This document shows, piece by piece, positions 24,310 to 33,010 of a DNA stretch of 54,819 bases (its first letter is position 1; each line of letters starts with the position of its first letter). The DNA comes from Deltaproteobacteria bacterium. Its GTDB lineage: Bacteria; Myxococcota_A; UBA9160; SMWR01. The position numbers and the translations under genes were made by a program. Location of the stretch: assembly GCA_019310965.1 (NCBI GenBank), contig JAFDDG010000031.1, forward strand, positions 1 to 54,819, written 5' to 3'. The notes under the pieces were generated by a model that was not told the origin of the DNA, did not search any database, and saw only the letters and a program-made list of their open reading frames with translations.

Positions 24310-26715
24310 ATGCAAGACGCTGCCCTGGCAGGTATGCGTGTGGTGGAGCTGGGCAGTGGGGTCGCCGCGCCGTTTTGCGCCAAGCTCTTCGGCGACTTCG
24401 GTGCCGACGTGGTCAAGGTCGAGGGGCCCGGCGGCGACGTCAGCCGCAGCTGGGGACCCTTTCCGGGGGATCGACCCCACCCGGAGAAGAGCGGCCTCTT
24501 CTTCTGCCTCAACAGCAACAAGCGCAGTGTTTCGCTCGATGTCGGTGGCGCAGCGGACCGCGAGAAGCTGTTGGATCTCATCTCGCGGGCTGACCTCTTC
24601 GTCGAAGACGTTGCGCCGCGACAGATGCGCGAATGGGGCCTCGACTGGAAGACGCTCTCGGCCGTGAACCCCGATCTCGTGATGATCTCCATCACTCCCT
24701 TCGGTCAGACCGGTCCCTACGCCGATTGGAAGGGCTACGACCTGAACTCCTTCCACTTCGCCGCCGCAGGCCACCGCTATTGCGGTCGGCCCGATGAGTC
24801 GCCGCTCAAACACGGCACCTTCTCCGCCAGCTTCTTCGGCGGCTACGTCGCCGCAACCTGGGGGCTGGCCGCCGCGGCGGGGCGCGAGCGGGCGGGCTCC
24901 GGACAGCACGTCGACGTGTCCTGCGCCGAAGTCGTCGCGGCGCTCTTCGTCGGCTCTCAGAACATCGGCGGTGCCGCGCAAGACGGGGTGTTCGAGAAAC
25001 GCTCGGGGGTGGGGATGCCGATCGCCGCACCTGGCACGATCCTCCCGTGTCGCGACGGCTACGTGTGGATGATGGCGCTCGAGCCCGGCCAGTGGAACGG
25101 TCTGCGCCGGGCGATGGGGGACCCGGAGTGGGCGCGGGTGGAGCTCTTCCAGGACATGTTCTCCCGCGCGCAAAACGCCGATGTCATTTATCCGCTGCTC
25201 GAGCAGTGGACGGCCTCGCATAGCAAGCAGGAGATCATGGACCTCTGCCAGGCGGAGGGATGTCCCACCACGGCGCTGTTCAGCGTTGCCGAGGTCGCGG
25301 AGCATCCGCACCTGGCTGCCCGAGAGGCCTTCGTCGATCTCGAGCATGCCGCGCTCGGAACGCAGCGCACGCTGAGCGCTCCGGTGCGCCTCCCCGATTG
25401 CCGCGGAGGCCCGCGCCGCGCCGCACCGCTGCTGGGCGAGCACACCCGAGCGGTGCTGGATGGGCTCGAGCGCACGGCAGCGTGTGCGCCGCGCGAGCCG
25501 CGCGCGCTGCCTCTCGCGGGCCTGCGGGTGGCCAATTTCGGCTGGGGTTGGCTGGGGCCGGTGGCGGGTCAGACCCTCGCCTTGCTGGGCGCCGAGGTGT
25601 ACAAGATCGAATCCCGGGCGCGGATCGACATCACGCGCACGATCCCTCCCTTCGGCGGCGGGATCAGTGATCCGGATCGCAGCCTCCAGAACCACGCATC
25701 CTGGGCCGGCAACGGCAGTGTCACGCTGAACCTGAAGAAGGAGGAGGCGCAGCAGCTGGCGCGGCAGCTGGTCGCCGAGAGCGATGTGGTGTTCGAGAAC
25801 TTTGGCCCCGGCGTGATGGAGCGATTGAATCTCGGCTACGAGGCGCTGCGGGCGGTCAGGCCGGACATCGTGATGGTCTCGGCGCCCGCCGCCGGGCTCT
25901 TCGGTCCCCTGAAGGAGATCCGGACCTACGGCATGAGCCTGAGCAGCATCACCGGGCTCGACAGTCTCACCGGCTATTGCGGTGGGCCACCGATCCCGAT
26001 GGAGAACGCCTTTGCCGATCCGCTCGGCGGGGTGGTCGCTGCGCTGGGGGCCCTGCTCGCACTCGAGCACCGCCGTCGCAGCGGCCGGGGGCAGCACGTC
26101 GACTTCTCCCAGCAGGAGGGAATCCTGCCGATGGTCGCGCCCGCGCTGATGGACTACGCAATGAACGGCCGCGTCGCCGGCCCCATCGGCAATCGCCACC
26201 CGCTGGCGGCCGCCGCTCCCCACGAGCTGTTTCGCTGTGCGGGGGAGGACCGTTGGATCGCCATCGCGGTTCACGGCGAGGAGGAGTGGCGCGGCCTCGT
26301 CGCGACGATGGGTGATCCGCTGTGGGCGCGCACGCCCGAGTTCGCGAGCGCTGAGCGGCGCATAGCAAACATCGACACGCTCCACGAGCGGATCGGCGAG
26401 TGGACACGCGATTTCGACGACACCGCGCTCGCCGAAGAGCTGCAGCGCAGCGGCGTGGCGGCGACCCCGGTGCTCGGCGTAGCGGATCTCCTGACCCACC
26501 CCCAATTCCAGGCGCGCGGCACCTTCCCCGAGGTCGCCCATCCCCTCGGCTTCAAGGAGACCCTCTACGGCGCCTACGTGAAGCTGAGTGGCGTCGCGCC
26601 GCCGGTTCGCCCGGGGCCGATCATGGGTCAGGACAACGATCGCGTCTTCAAGGAGCTGCTGGGGATCTCCGACGGGGACGTCCGGCGCCTCGTCGAGGAG
26701 CAGGTCATCTTCTAG
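24310..26715 (+). CDS. Fused double CaiB/BaiF (class III) CoA-transferase
   Basis: 801 residues made of two tandem family III CoA-transferase domains, about 1-390 and 400-801. Each begins with the usual strand (LAGMRVVELGSGVAAPFCAK and LAGLRVANFGWGWLGPVAGQ) and each has a central GSGQHVDVS or GRGQHVDFS motif. The catalytic aspartate is present in domain 2 (D570 in FADPLGG), but in domain 1 the same place is Ser174 (SASFFGG), so only one active site appears competent. Normal enzymes are interlocked dimers of single-domain chains; here the fusion may fold as a pseudo-dimer. It would move CoA between acyl-CoA and a free acid, starting beta-oxidation of a substrate acid. Its 3' end overlaps the convergent acyl-CoA dehydrogenase gene by 11 bp. 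Confidence 0.87.
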   Translation: MQDAALAGMRVVELGSGVAAPFCAKLFGDFGADVVKVEGPGGDVSRSWGPFPGDRPHPEKSGLFFCLNSNKRSVSLDVGGAADREKLLDLISRADLFVEDVAPRQMREWGLDWKTLSAVNPDLVMISITPFGQTGPYADWKGYDLNSFHFAAAGHRYCGRPDESPLKHGTFSASFFGGYVAATWGLAAAAGRERAGSGQHVDVSCAEVVAALFVGSQNIGGAAQDGVFEKRSGVGMPIAAPGTILPCRDGYVWMMALEPGQWNGLRRAMGDPEWARVELFQDMFSRAQNADVIYPLLEQWTASHSKQEIMDLCQAEGCPTTALFSVAEVAEHPHLAAREAFVDLEHAALGTQRTLSAPVRLPDCRGGPRRAAPLLGEHTRAVLDGLERTAACAPREPRALPLAGLRVANFGWGWLGPVAGQTLALLGAEVYKIESRARIDITRTIPPFGGGISDPDRSLQNHASWAGNGSVTLNLKKEEAQQLARQLVAESDVVFENFGPGVMERLNLGYEALRAVRPDIVMVSAPAAGLFGPLKEIRTYGMSLSSITGLDSLTGYCGGPPIPMENAFADPLGGVVAALGALLALEHRRRSGRGQHVDFSQQEGILPMVAPALMDYAMNGRVAGPIGNRHPLAAAAPHELFRCAGEDRWIAIAVHGEEEWRGLVATMGDPLWARTPEFASAERRIANIDTLHERIGEWTRDFDDTALAEELQRSGVAATPVLGVADLLTHPQFQARGTFPEVAHPLGFKETLYGAYVKLSGVAPPVRPGPIMGQDNDRVFKELLGISDGDVRRLVEEQVIF

Positions 26716-27910
26716 AGGCCGCCGGCTTCGGCTCGCGCGGCAGCCCGAGCCCGCGCTCGGCGATGATGTTCTTCTGGATCTGTGCCGTGCCGCCACCGAT
26801 AGTGAAGCCGAGCCACTGCATGTGCTCGGTCTGCCAGTAGCCCGCGGCGCGCTCGTACTTCGAGCCGTGATAGAGCGCGCCGAGCTCGCCCATCACGTCG
26901 AGGGCCAGCGCCGCCATCTGGTGCATGAGCTCGCACGCCCGCAGCTTGACCACTAGACCCGCGACGCCAGGGGACTCGCTGCGGAGCTGGCAGGTGAGCA
27001 TTCGCATCGAGTGGGCCTTCATGCTCAGCACGCGCGCCTGCAGGCGCAGCAGCCGGTCCCGGAACAGCGGGTCGTCGATCGCGCTCACGCCATTGCGCGA
27101 CTCGGCCTGCGTCAGCTGAACCAGCGATTGAAACATCGTCTCCATCTGCCCCGCGTCACCGGCTGCAGCTCGCTCGAACGCGAGCGTCGTATTTGCGATC
27201 TTCCAGCCCTCGCCCCGCTGCCCCACGAGATTGGCCCGGGGAACACGCACGTCGCTGAAGAACACCTGATTGAACTCGGCGTCGCCGGTCATCGTGCGGA
27301 GCGGCCTCACCTCGATTCCGGGTGTGTCCATCGGCAGCAGCAGATAGCTGATACCCCCGTGCCGGGGGACGTCGGGCTCGGTCCGCACCAGCAGGAACAT
27401 CATGTCCGCGACGTGGGCGGAGCTGGTCCAGATCTTCTGGCCGTTGATGAGAAAGTCGTCGTCCACTTCCCGCGCCGTCGTCTTCAGGTTCGCGAGGTCG
27501 CTGCCGGCACCCGGCTCCGAATAGCCCTGGCACCAGACCAGCTCGCCCCGGATCGTGGGTGCGATCCAGCGCTGCTTCTGCTCCTCGCTGCCGTGCGCGA
27601 GCAGCGTCGGGATCAGCATGTTGACGCCCGGGCCCGAGATGCCCAACGGCACGCCGGCGCGGGCGAACTCCTCGCCCACGATGATCGTCGCGACGATGTC
27701 CGGCTCGCCCCCGTAGCCGCCGTATGCACGCGGGATGGTGCGGGCCGCGTAGCCCCTCTCGATCAGGAGCTTCTGCCAGGCGAGCAGGTCGTCGCTCGCG
27801 CGCCCACCCATGACGCCCGACGCCTCGGGCGCGTGGTCGCGGTGTGCCTCGACGAATGCGCGGACCTCGTGCCGAAAGCGTTCGTATTCCTCGGCGTAGC
27901 TCAGGTCCAT
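26705..27910 (-). CDS. Acyl-CoA dehydrogenase
   Basis: 401 residues with family landmarks CQGYSEPGAGSDLA (FAD/substrate-binding strand), LINGQKIWTSSAH, ISYLLLPMDTPGIEVRP, and the C-terminal GGGTAQIQKNIIAERGLGLP. An FAD enzyme that removes two hydrogens from an acyl-CoA. Position GGGT where short-chain enzymes have YEGT means the usual catalytic Glu is not there, as in the steroid-side-chain type dehydrogenases; the base may lie elsewhere. It starts 19 bp after the end of a P450 gene on the same strand, so the two are co-transcribed. Confidence 0.88.
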   Translation of the reverse strand: MDLSYAEEYERFRHEVRAFVEAHRDHAPEASGVMGGRASDDLLAWQKLLIERGYAARTIPRAYGGYGGEPDIVATIIVGEEFARAGVPLGISGPGVNMLIPTLLAHGSEEQKQRWIAPTIRGELVWCQGYSEPGAGSDLANLKTTAREVDDDFLINGQKIWTSSAHVADMMFLLVRTEPDVPRHGGISYLLLPMDTPGIEVRPLRTMTGDAEFNQVFFSDVRVPRANLVGQRGEGWKIANTTLAFERAAAGDAGQMETMFQSLVQLTQAESRNGVSAIDDPLFRDRLLRLQARVLSMKAHSMRMLTCQLRSESPGVAGLVVKLRACELMHQMAALALDVMGELGALYHGSKYERAAGYWQTEHMQWLGFTIGGGTAQIQKNIIAERGLGLPREPKPAASRR

Positions 27911-27929
27911 GCGGGCGCTGGGATTGCTG

Positions 27930-29195
27930 CTACCAGGTGACGGGCAGACTCTTCAGCCCGCGCAGGAAGAGTCCGTCGCGCAGCTCGGGCTGGCTGTCGC
28001 CGGCGATCTGGAGCTTCGGGAAGCGGGCCAAAAGGCTCCCCAACGCGACCTCGAGCTCCATGCGCGCCAGTCGCCCGCCGAGGCAGACGTGGCGCCCAAG
28101 CCCGAAAGTCAGGTGGTGGACGTCCGGTCGATCGAGGTCGAGACGGTCTGGATCGGGGTAGCACGCCGGATCCCGGTTGGTTGCGCCGGTCAAGATCAGG
28201 CAGACCTCGCCGGCGGAGATCGTCTTGCCGCGCAGCTGGATGTCCTCGGTTCCAACCCGCTGCACGACGTGCACCGAGCTGTCGTAGCGGATCAGCTCGT
28301 CGACGGCGGCGCTGATCCGCGCCGGCTCGTCGCGCAGGATCTGCAGCTGGTCGGGGTTGTTCAGCAGCGACAGCGTGTTGAGGCACAGCATGTTCGCCGT
28401 CGTCTCGTGCCCGCCCTGGATCAGGAGGATGCAGGCCGCCACCAGCTCGTCGTCCGTGAGCTTGCCGCGGTCGTCCTCGAGCTGTACCAGCACCGTCACC
28501 AGGTCCTCGCCGGGTCGCTTGCGCCGATCCTTGATGTGGCCGAGGAAGTAGTCGGTGAATCCGCGCGTGGCTTCCTCGCCCCTGCGCTCCACCTCAGGCG
28601 TCACCCCGGAGATGTCGCCCCGCCGCGCGAAGTCGTTCAGCCAGTCGTGAATGATCGGCAAGTCGTCCTTGGGGACACCGAGCCACTCGCAGATCAGCGT
28701 GGTCGGATACGGGTAGGCGAACTCCGATACCACCTCGAGCTTGCCGGCGTCCTCGGCCCTGTCGAGCAGCTCGTCGGCGATCTTCTGCAGGCGCGGGCGC
28801 CATTGCTCCACGGCGCGCGGCGTGAAGCGTTTGCCCAGGAAGCGGCGGAGCCGGTCGTGGTCGGGAGGATCGACGTAGAGCAGCGTGCGCTTCATCATCT
28901 CGAAGAAGAGGTTCCCGCCCGGCCCGGTGTCGAAGATCTGGACGTTGTGGGCATCACTGAACATGTCGTGGTTGCCGAGCACGGCGCGGGCGTCGGCGTC
29001 GGCCGTGAGCACCCAGCCGGGGCACCCGTGCAGCACCTCGGTCCCGTGCACGGGGTCGAGCTCGCGAAGTCGGTGATAGTAGGGGTAGAGGGTGCCGCGC
29101 CGTCTGGGGTCGAGGATGATGTCCAGGACTTCGGCGGGATCCGATAGAGACTCGGGGGCGGGCGCCCCCGACGAAGCGACGTGGTCGTTGGGCAT
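27930..29195 (-). CDS. Cytochrome P450
   Basis: 421 residues, soluble bacterial type. I-helix IQGGHETT with the acid-alcohol pair, ExxR in DELIRYD, and haem loop FGLGRHVCLG with the proximal Cys. ATG at 29195 is set by GGGAGG. Strongly similar to the P450 at 49431-50708, including FARRGDISGVTPEVER, indicating a duplicated pair. Hydroxylation of an alicyclic or fatty substrate is expected. No dedicated ferredoxin is adjacent; the [3Fe-4S]-type ferredoxin at 46090 could serve. Confidence 0.9.
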   Translation of the reverse strand: MPNDHVASSGAPAPESLSDPAEVLDIILDPRRRGTLYPYYHRLRELDPVHGTEVLHGCPGWVLTADADARAVLGNHDMFSDAHNVQIFDTGPGGNLFFEMMKRTLLYVDPPDHDRLRRFLGKRFTPRAVEQWRPRLQKIADELLDRAEDAGKLEVVSEFAYPYPTTLICEWLGVPKDDLPIIHDWLNDFARRGDISGVTPEVERRGEEATRGFTDYFLGHIKDRRKRPGEDLVTVLVQLEDDRGKLTDDELVAACILLIQGGHETTANMLCLNTLSLLNNPDQLQILRDEPARISAAVDELIRYDSSVHVVQRVGTEDIQLRGKTISAGEVCLILTGATNRDPACYPDPDRLDLDRPDVHHLTFGLGRHVCLGGRLARMELEVALGSLLARFPKLQIAGDSQPELRDGLFLRGLKSLPVTW

Positions 29196-29282
29196 CGAGG
29201 CCTCCCGAAATCAGCGTAACATACCCCCGCTCTCCAGCGGTCGGGCGCCGCTCCGAGCCGTGTGGACAGCGGGCGCGGGAGA

Positions 29283-29993
29283 TCAGCTCGCCGGTGGCTC
29301 CTTGAGGATCAGCCGGGAGATCATCTCGGAGGTGGTGTTGATGGTGGCGTCGAGCATGCCCCCCGGCACCTCGCCCAGCACGACCCGGGACGCGATCCAC
29401 TCGACGGAGGTGTGGATCACGAAGGCGGTCGAGGGGATGTCGCGCACGTTCGTGATTCCCCGCTGTGCGGTCGCGTGGAGCAGCCTTTCGATGGCCTCCA
29501 CGGCCTTGCCCTCGATCGTCTCGACCGCCTCCTTCACCAGGGGATCGCTGAAGAAGCGCTCCCAGACGATGCGCCCGATGCCCGGCCGCAGCCGGCGGGC
29601 CCGGATCGCCGTGTCGACCAGGGCCCGGACCTTCTGGCGCATGTCCCCTTCGAGCCAGAGTTCGGGCGCGAGCGCATCGATGATCTCCATCTCGCTTCGC
29701 GCGAAAGTCTCCTGGACGATCTCGAGCATGATCGCCCGCTTGTCGGGGAAGTAGCCGTAGACGCTCCCGACCGCGACGCTTGCCCGGCGGGCGATCTCTG
29801 CGGTCGTCGACTCCTCGTAGCCGCGCTCCTCGAAGACCTCGACCGCGGCTTCGAGAACGCGGGCGCGGGTGCGACGGCTTCGAGCCTGTTGGGGCGTTCG
29901 CACTCCCGGCTCGCCGTTGCCTTCCTTCTTTTTCGGAGCTGCGGGCACGTGCACATCCTGTTGTGGAGGACCCGAGAACCAATTCGTTGACAC
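29283..29993 (-). CDS. TetR family transcriptional regulator
   Basis: 236 residues. After a charged N-terminal extension, the helix-turn-helix is STTAEIARRASVAVGSVYGYFPDK (about residues 62-85). The effector domain is helical. It is the middle gene between the larger ferritin-like gene and the P450/acyl-CoA dehydrogenase pair, all on the minus strand with short gaps (44 and 87 bp), and is a likely repressor of that run. No clear palindromic operator was found in the gaps. Confidence 0.87.
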   Translation of the reverse strand: MSTNWFSGPPQQDVHVPAAPKKKEGNGEPGVRTPQQARSRRTRARVLEAAVEVFEERGYEESTTAEIARRASVAVGSVYGYFPDKRAIMLEIVQETFARSEMEIIDALAPELWLEGDMRQKVRALVDTAIRARRLRPGIGRIVWERFFSDPLVKEAVETIEGKAVEAIERLLHATAQRGITNVRDIPSTAFVIHTSVEWIASRVVLGEVPGGMLDATINTTSEMISRLILKEPPAS

Positions 29994-30037
29994 CGAGAGC
30001 CGAGACGCACCGCCATCGACGCGTTGCGGAAGGTGCG

Positions 30038-30928
30038 TCAGCTGGGGGTCTGGTATTCGAGGCCGATGCGGCCGAGGCGCGTCTTGAACTCGCCGATGAC
30101 GGTGTTCGCCAGCACGCCTTCGATCGCGTCGGCTTCCATGCCATTGAGGTCCGTGCCGTTGTAGTCCGCCCGGCTGATGTCCTCCCCGGCATCGGCGGCC
30201 TCCTGGGTGAGCCGGTTGCCCTCCCTCACCGCAGCCGCGCTTCTGCTGAAGAGCTCCGTGAAGGTCTGGAGCATGTGGTGGCTCATCTCCCTCTGCATCC
30301 CCTGGACCGCAGCCTTCTTCTCCGGGAACTCCCTGATGAGCGAGCCGATGCGATTCTCCCCAAAGCCCACGTGGCGCCGCTCGTCGGCGATCGTTCCGGC
30401 GAGCGTGGCGGCGAACTTGGGGTTGCTGGCCGACACCGAGGCATGCAGCAGCTCGAAGACGCTGAACGCCATGCCCTCGAGCACGATGTTCTGCCCCACG
30501 ACGCCGGCCACGAAGTCGCCCTTGTCCACTTTCTCCAGCAGCACTTCTGCGAACTCGATCAGGTGGGGGCTCGCGTATTCGGCGATCGTGTCCTCCAGTG
30601 CGTCCTTCTTGACGCCCAGGTCGTAGAGGCGCTGGGTGAAGATTTCGACGTGTCGCGCCTCGTCGAGCGTCTGCGTCGCGAGGAAGCGCTTGCTGGGGAA
30701 GTCGGGAGCCGCGTTGATGAGGCCCGAGGATGCGGCCAGTGCGCAGCGTTCCCCCGCGACGAGCTGCACCGTGGTGCGCAGCGATGACTCGAGTATGACG
30801 GGATTCTCGAGCACGAACTCCGGCTCCTCGTCGCCGGGCGTGTGGCCGTAGAGCGTTCCCTCCAGATAGCCCTGGGGGCAGGATTCGAGCCAGTTCTGGA
30901 TCGAGTATGCGGCTAGGAAATCACCCAT
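30038..30928 (-). CDS. Ferritin-like di-iron oxygenase-type protein
   Basis: 296 residues, ATG at 30928 behind AGAGAGGC. A complete set of carboxylate-bridged di-iron ligands can be traced: E60 (AGERC), E90 and H93 (LDEARHVE), E151 (IVLEGMAF), E183 and H186 (ADERRHVG). The chain is of ribonucleotide-reductase-like/ferritin-like type. It could be an oxygenase or oxidase acting on a lipid-like substrate, next to a TetR and a P450. The protein at 23193 is a shorter paralogue lacking the last ligand pair. Confidence 0.8.
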   Translation of the reverse strand: MGDFLAAYSIQNWLESCPQGYLEGTLYGHTPGDEEPEFVLENPVILESSLRTTVQLVAGERCALAASSGLINAAPDFPSKRFLATQTLDEARHVEIFTQRLYDLGVKKDALEDTIAEYASPHLIEFAEVLLEKVDKGDFVAGVVGQNIVLEGMAFSVFELLHASVSASNPKFAATLAGTIADERRHVGFGENRIGSLIREFPEKKAAVQGMQREMSHHMLQTFTELFSRSAAAVREGNRLTQEAADAGEDISRADYNGTDLNGMEADAIEGVLANTVIGEFKTRLGRIGLEYQTPS

Positions 30929-31239
30929 GTTCTGCCTCTCTTGCTTTCGCGCGGCTGTCGCCGCAGTGGATGTCAGGCAAGAAACTAAATGCGACGTCGA
31001 GTTCACATTTTGGCACAATCTCAAGCGGCTGCAAGCCGGGGGGCGGGGGAGGGCCATCCGAGGCTCTGCGGGCTGCAAATCGTTCTCGGATGCCTGGCCA
31101 AGCATCTGGCCGTGCGCGACATTCGCGCGCAGCCGCTCGTGGGCGGCGGCGACCTCCACGTTTCCGACGTGGCGTCCGATCGTCGACCGTGGGTCGGCCG
31201 GCTTCGGCGGGCCGCCCGCCGAAGGAGAGCTGATCCAGC
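30929..31239. other. 311-bp divergent intergenic region
   Basis: Between the ferritin-like gene and an SDR. A G-rich tract lies at 31037-31053. A very stable hairpin lies at 31202-31224 (arms CTTCGGCGGG and CCCGCCGAAG, loop CCG), just before the SDR; its right arm overlaps the beginning of the ribosome site AAGGAG. I see no gene; a TGGCAC word near 31015 was considered as a sigma-54 site and rejected. Confidence 0.6.
31202..31224 (+). promoter_or_regulatory. 10-bp stem hairpin overlapping the SDR ribosome-binding site
   Basis: CTTCGGCGGG pairs perfectly with CCCGCCGAAG across a 3 nt loop. The last bases of the right arm (AAG, 31222-31224) are the start of AAGGAGAG, the only Shine-Dalgarno sequence for the ATG at 31240. 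The structure could lower translation of the SDR or end transcripts from upstream. Confidence 0.5.
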
Positions 31240-32070
31240 ATGGCCCATCCTGTTTTCGTCACCGGTGCCACCTCGGGGATTGGCCTCGAACTCTCGCGGC
31301 TGCTGATCCGCGAGGGTTTCACGGTGTTCGGCGGCGCCTTGCCGGGAGAGGACACGAGTGCCCTCGAGCAGAGCGGCGCGGAGCTCATCCCCCTCGACGT
31401 CACGGACGCCGACAGCCTGCTGACGGCCCGTGCGGAGGTGGCGAAGCAGCTGGGGGATTCGCCTCTCTGGGGTCTCGTCAACTGCGCCGGGGTCGTGGAC
31501 GCTGGACCCATCGAATTGCTCGATGTGAAGGGGGCCCGGTTGGTCTTCGCGGTGAACGTGCTCGGCGTGCTCGCCATGACCCAGACGTTTCTGCCCTCCA
31601 TCCGAGCGGCGAAGGGGCGCATCGTGAACCTGAGCTCGCTGTCCGGTCTCCTTGCCGTCCCGTTCCTGGGGCCCTACAACGCCTCGAAGGCCGCCATCGA
31701 GTCGCTGTCCGACACGTTGCGGCGGGAGCTGCATCCCTTCGGCGTCGACGTGGTGGTGATCCAGCCGGGCGTCACGCGCACGCCCCTGTGGAGAAAAGCC
31801 GACGAGATCGACGCGTCCCCCTACCGGGGGAGTCCCTACGAGGCTGCCCTAGCAAAGGTCCAGCGCAAGGCGGTGAAGAAGGGCACGAAAGGCGGCATGC
31901 CGCCCACACAGGTTGCCGAGGCAATCCTGGGGGCGCTCACCGCCGAGAAGCCGCCCACCCGCATTCGCGTGCAGCGCAAGCGCTCTGCGAGGCTCCGCTA
32001 CAGCCTGCTGCCCTTCCTCCCGGATCGCGTCATCGATCGCATGGTTGCGAAGCGTATCTGGGGCGAGTGA
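31240..32070 (+). CDS. Short-chain dehydrogenase/reductase (retinol-dehydrogenase-like)
   Basis: 276 residues; ATG at 31240. TGATSGIGLE, NCAGV, IVNLSSLSG and YNASK are the key motifs, with a basic C-terminal tail (RVQRKRSARLRYSLLPFLPD) reminiscent of the retinol/11-beta-hydroxysteroid dehydrogenase subgroup that associates with membranes. Substrate is likely hydrophobic. It is preceded by a strong hairpin over its ribosome site. Confidence 0.85.
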   Translation: MAHPVFVTGATSGIGLELSRLLIREGFTVFGGALPGEDTSALEQSGAELIPLDVTDADSLLTARAEVAKQLGDSPLWGLVNCAGVVDAGPIELLDVKGARLVFAVNVLGVLAMTQTFLPSIRAAKGRIVNLSSLSGLLAVPFLGPYNASKAAIESLSDTLRRELHPFGVDVVVIQPGVTRTPLWRKADEIDASPYRGSPYEAALAKVQRKAVKKGTKGGMPPTQVAEAILGALTAEKPPTRIRVQRKRSARLRYSLLPFLPDRVIDRMVAKRIWGE

Positions 32071-32158
32071 GGCGGCGGGCACCGCCCGCCGAGCGCCTCG
32101 ACAGCGTTGCGCACTCTCGGGTGTCATGGGCAGGAAGCCCCGTCGGCGCGTCGCGTTC

Positions 32159-32926
32159 CTAGAGCTTCTGCGGTGGGCCCACCTCGAAGGACAGCCGCCC
32201 CGTCCACGTGGCGACGACGGGCCGCCGGGACAATCCCAGCTCGCGCAGCTGCTGCGCCAGGGGGTGGTCGCCCAGGCTGAGGCGACCGCCCGCGAGGCTC
32301 GTGCCCACGTCGCGGAATCGATTTCCAAGAAAGGCAACGTGCGGAGCTCCCTCGTAGATGCTGTACACGGCGGATGCGCTGGCGGGTCGTTCCTTCTTGC
32401 CGGTGGCGGGCACCGAGTAGCTGAGGACTTCGCGCCCGCCCATGCGCAGGTCGAAGGTCGCGCGCCCGTCGCTGACCTCGAAATCGATCTCTTCGATGGT
32501 CTTCGGAAAGCCCCACATCAACACGCCCGCGTCGTTGGCCAGCTTCGAAGTGACGGGAAGCTTCCAGGTGTAGCTGGCCGCATCGTTGCGGGCGATGTCC
32601 AGCCAGGTTCCGAGATAGGGGATCCGGCTGGGCGTTCCATGCTGCGGCTTGACGAAGAAGCCCAGGGCGATCTCGTCGTAGACGCCACAATCCGACTCGC
32701 GGTAGTGGCAACAGGCGAGGGAGAAGGCGGCTCGTCCCGGCCACAGCTCAGCGACTTCGAAGCCGGTGTCCCGAATCAGGGCCTGGGCGCGGGCCGTCGG
32801 CACCGCGAAGATTCCCGCCGATGAGGAGCCGTCTTGAAACTGGGTCGGAAAGCCGAGGGTCTTTCCCTCGATCTCGAAGCGTCGGGCGCTCGCGCCGCCA
32901 TCAGTCCGGTCGGATTCGCTGCTCAT
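32159..32926 (-). CDS. Acetoacetate decarboxylase family protein
   Basis: 255 residues, ATG at 32926 behind AAGGAAAG. It matches the acetoacetate decarboxylase fold: YDEIALGFFVKP, then LMWGFPKTIEEIDFE, where the Lys in GFPK lines up with the Schiff-base lysine (first K of YPKK) of the clostridial enzyme. Many family members are not decarboxylases but aldolase/dehydratases or unknown. The lysine is retained, so Schiff-base chemistry on a beta-keto acid is possible. It lies 84 bp behind an AraC-type regulator on the same strand. Confidence 0.75.
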   Translation of the reverse strand: MSSESDRTDGGASARRFEIEGKTLGFPTQFQDGSSSAGIFAVPTARAQALIRDTGFEVAELWPGRAAFSLACCHYRESDCGVYDEIALGFFVKPQHGTPSRIPYLGTWLDIARNDAASYTWKLPVTSKLANDAGVLMWGFPKTIEEIDFEVSDGRATFDLRMGGREVLSYSVPATGKKERPASASAVYSIYEGAPHVAFLGNRFRDVGTSLAGGRLSLGDHPLAQQLRELGLSRRPVVATWTGRLSFEVGPPQKL

Positions 32927-33010
32927 GGCTCGCTTTCCTTCGATGTTGGTCGGGGAAGGCCCCGTGGTGTCGCTCTCCAACCGGATCGGCGCCGAACTCC
33001 CGCTTCCTCG

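Noticed and set aside
24217-26796. An 859-codon minus-strand frame over the CaiB gene
   Set aside because: It mirrors the strongly supported double CoA-transferase; no recognisable motif.
31010-31030. Possible sigma-54 promoter (TGGCAC)
   Set aside because: The matching TTGC element at the right spacing is missing, and no enhancer-binding regulator is in the window.
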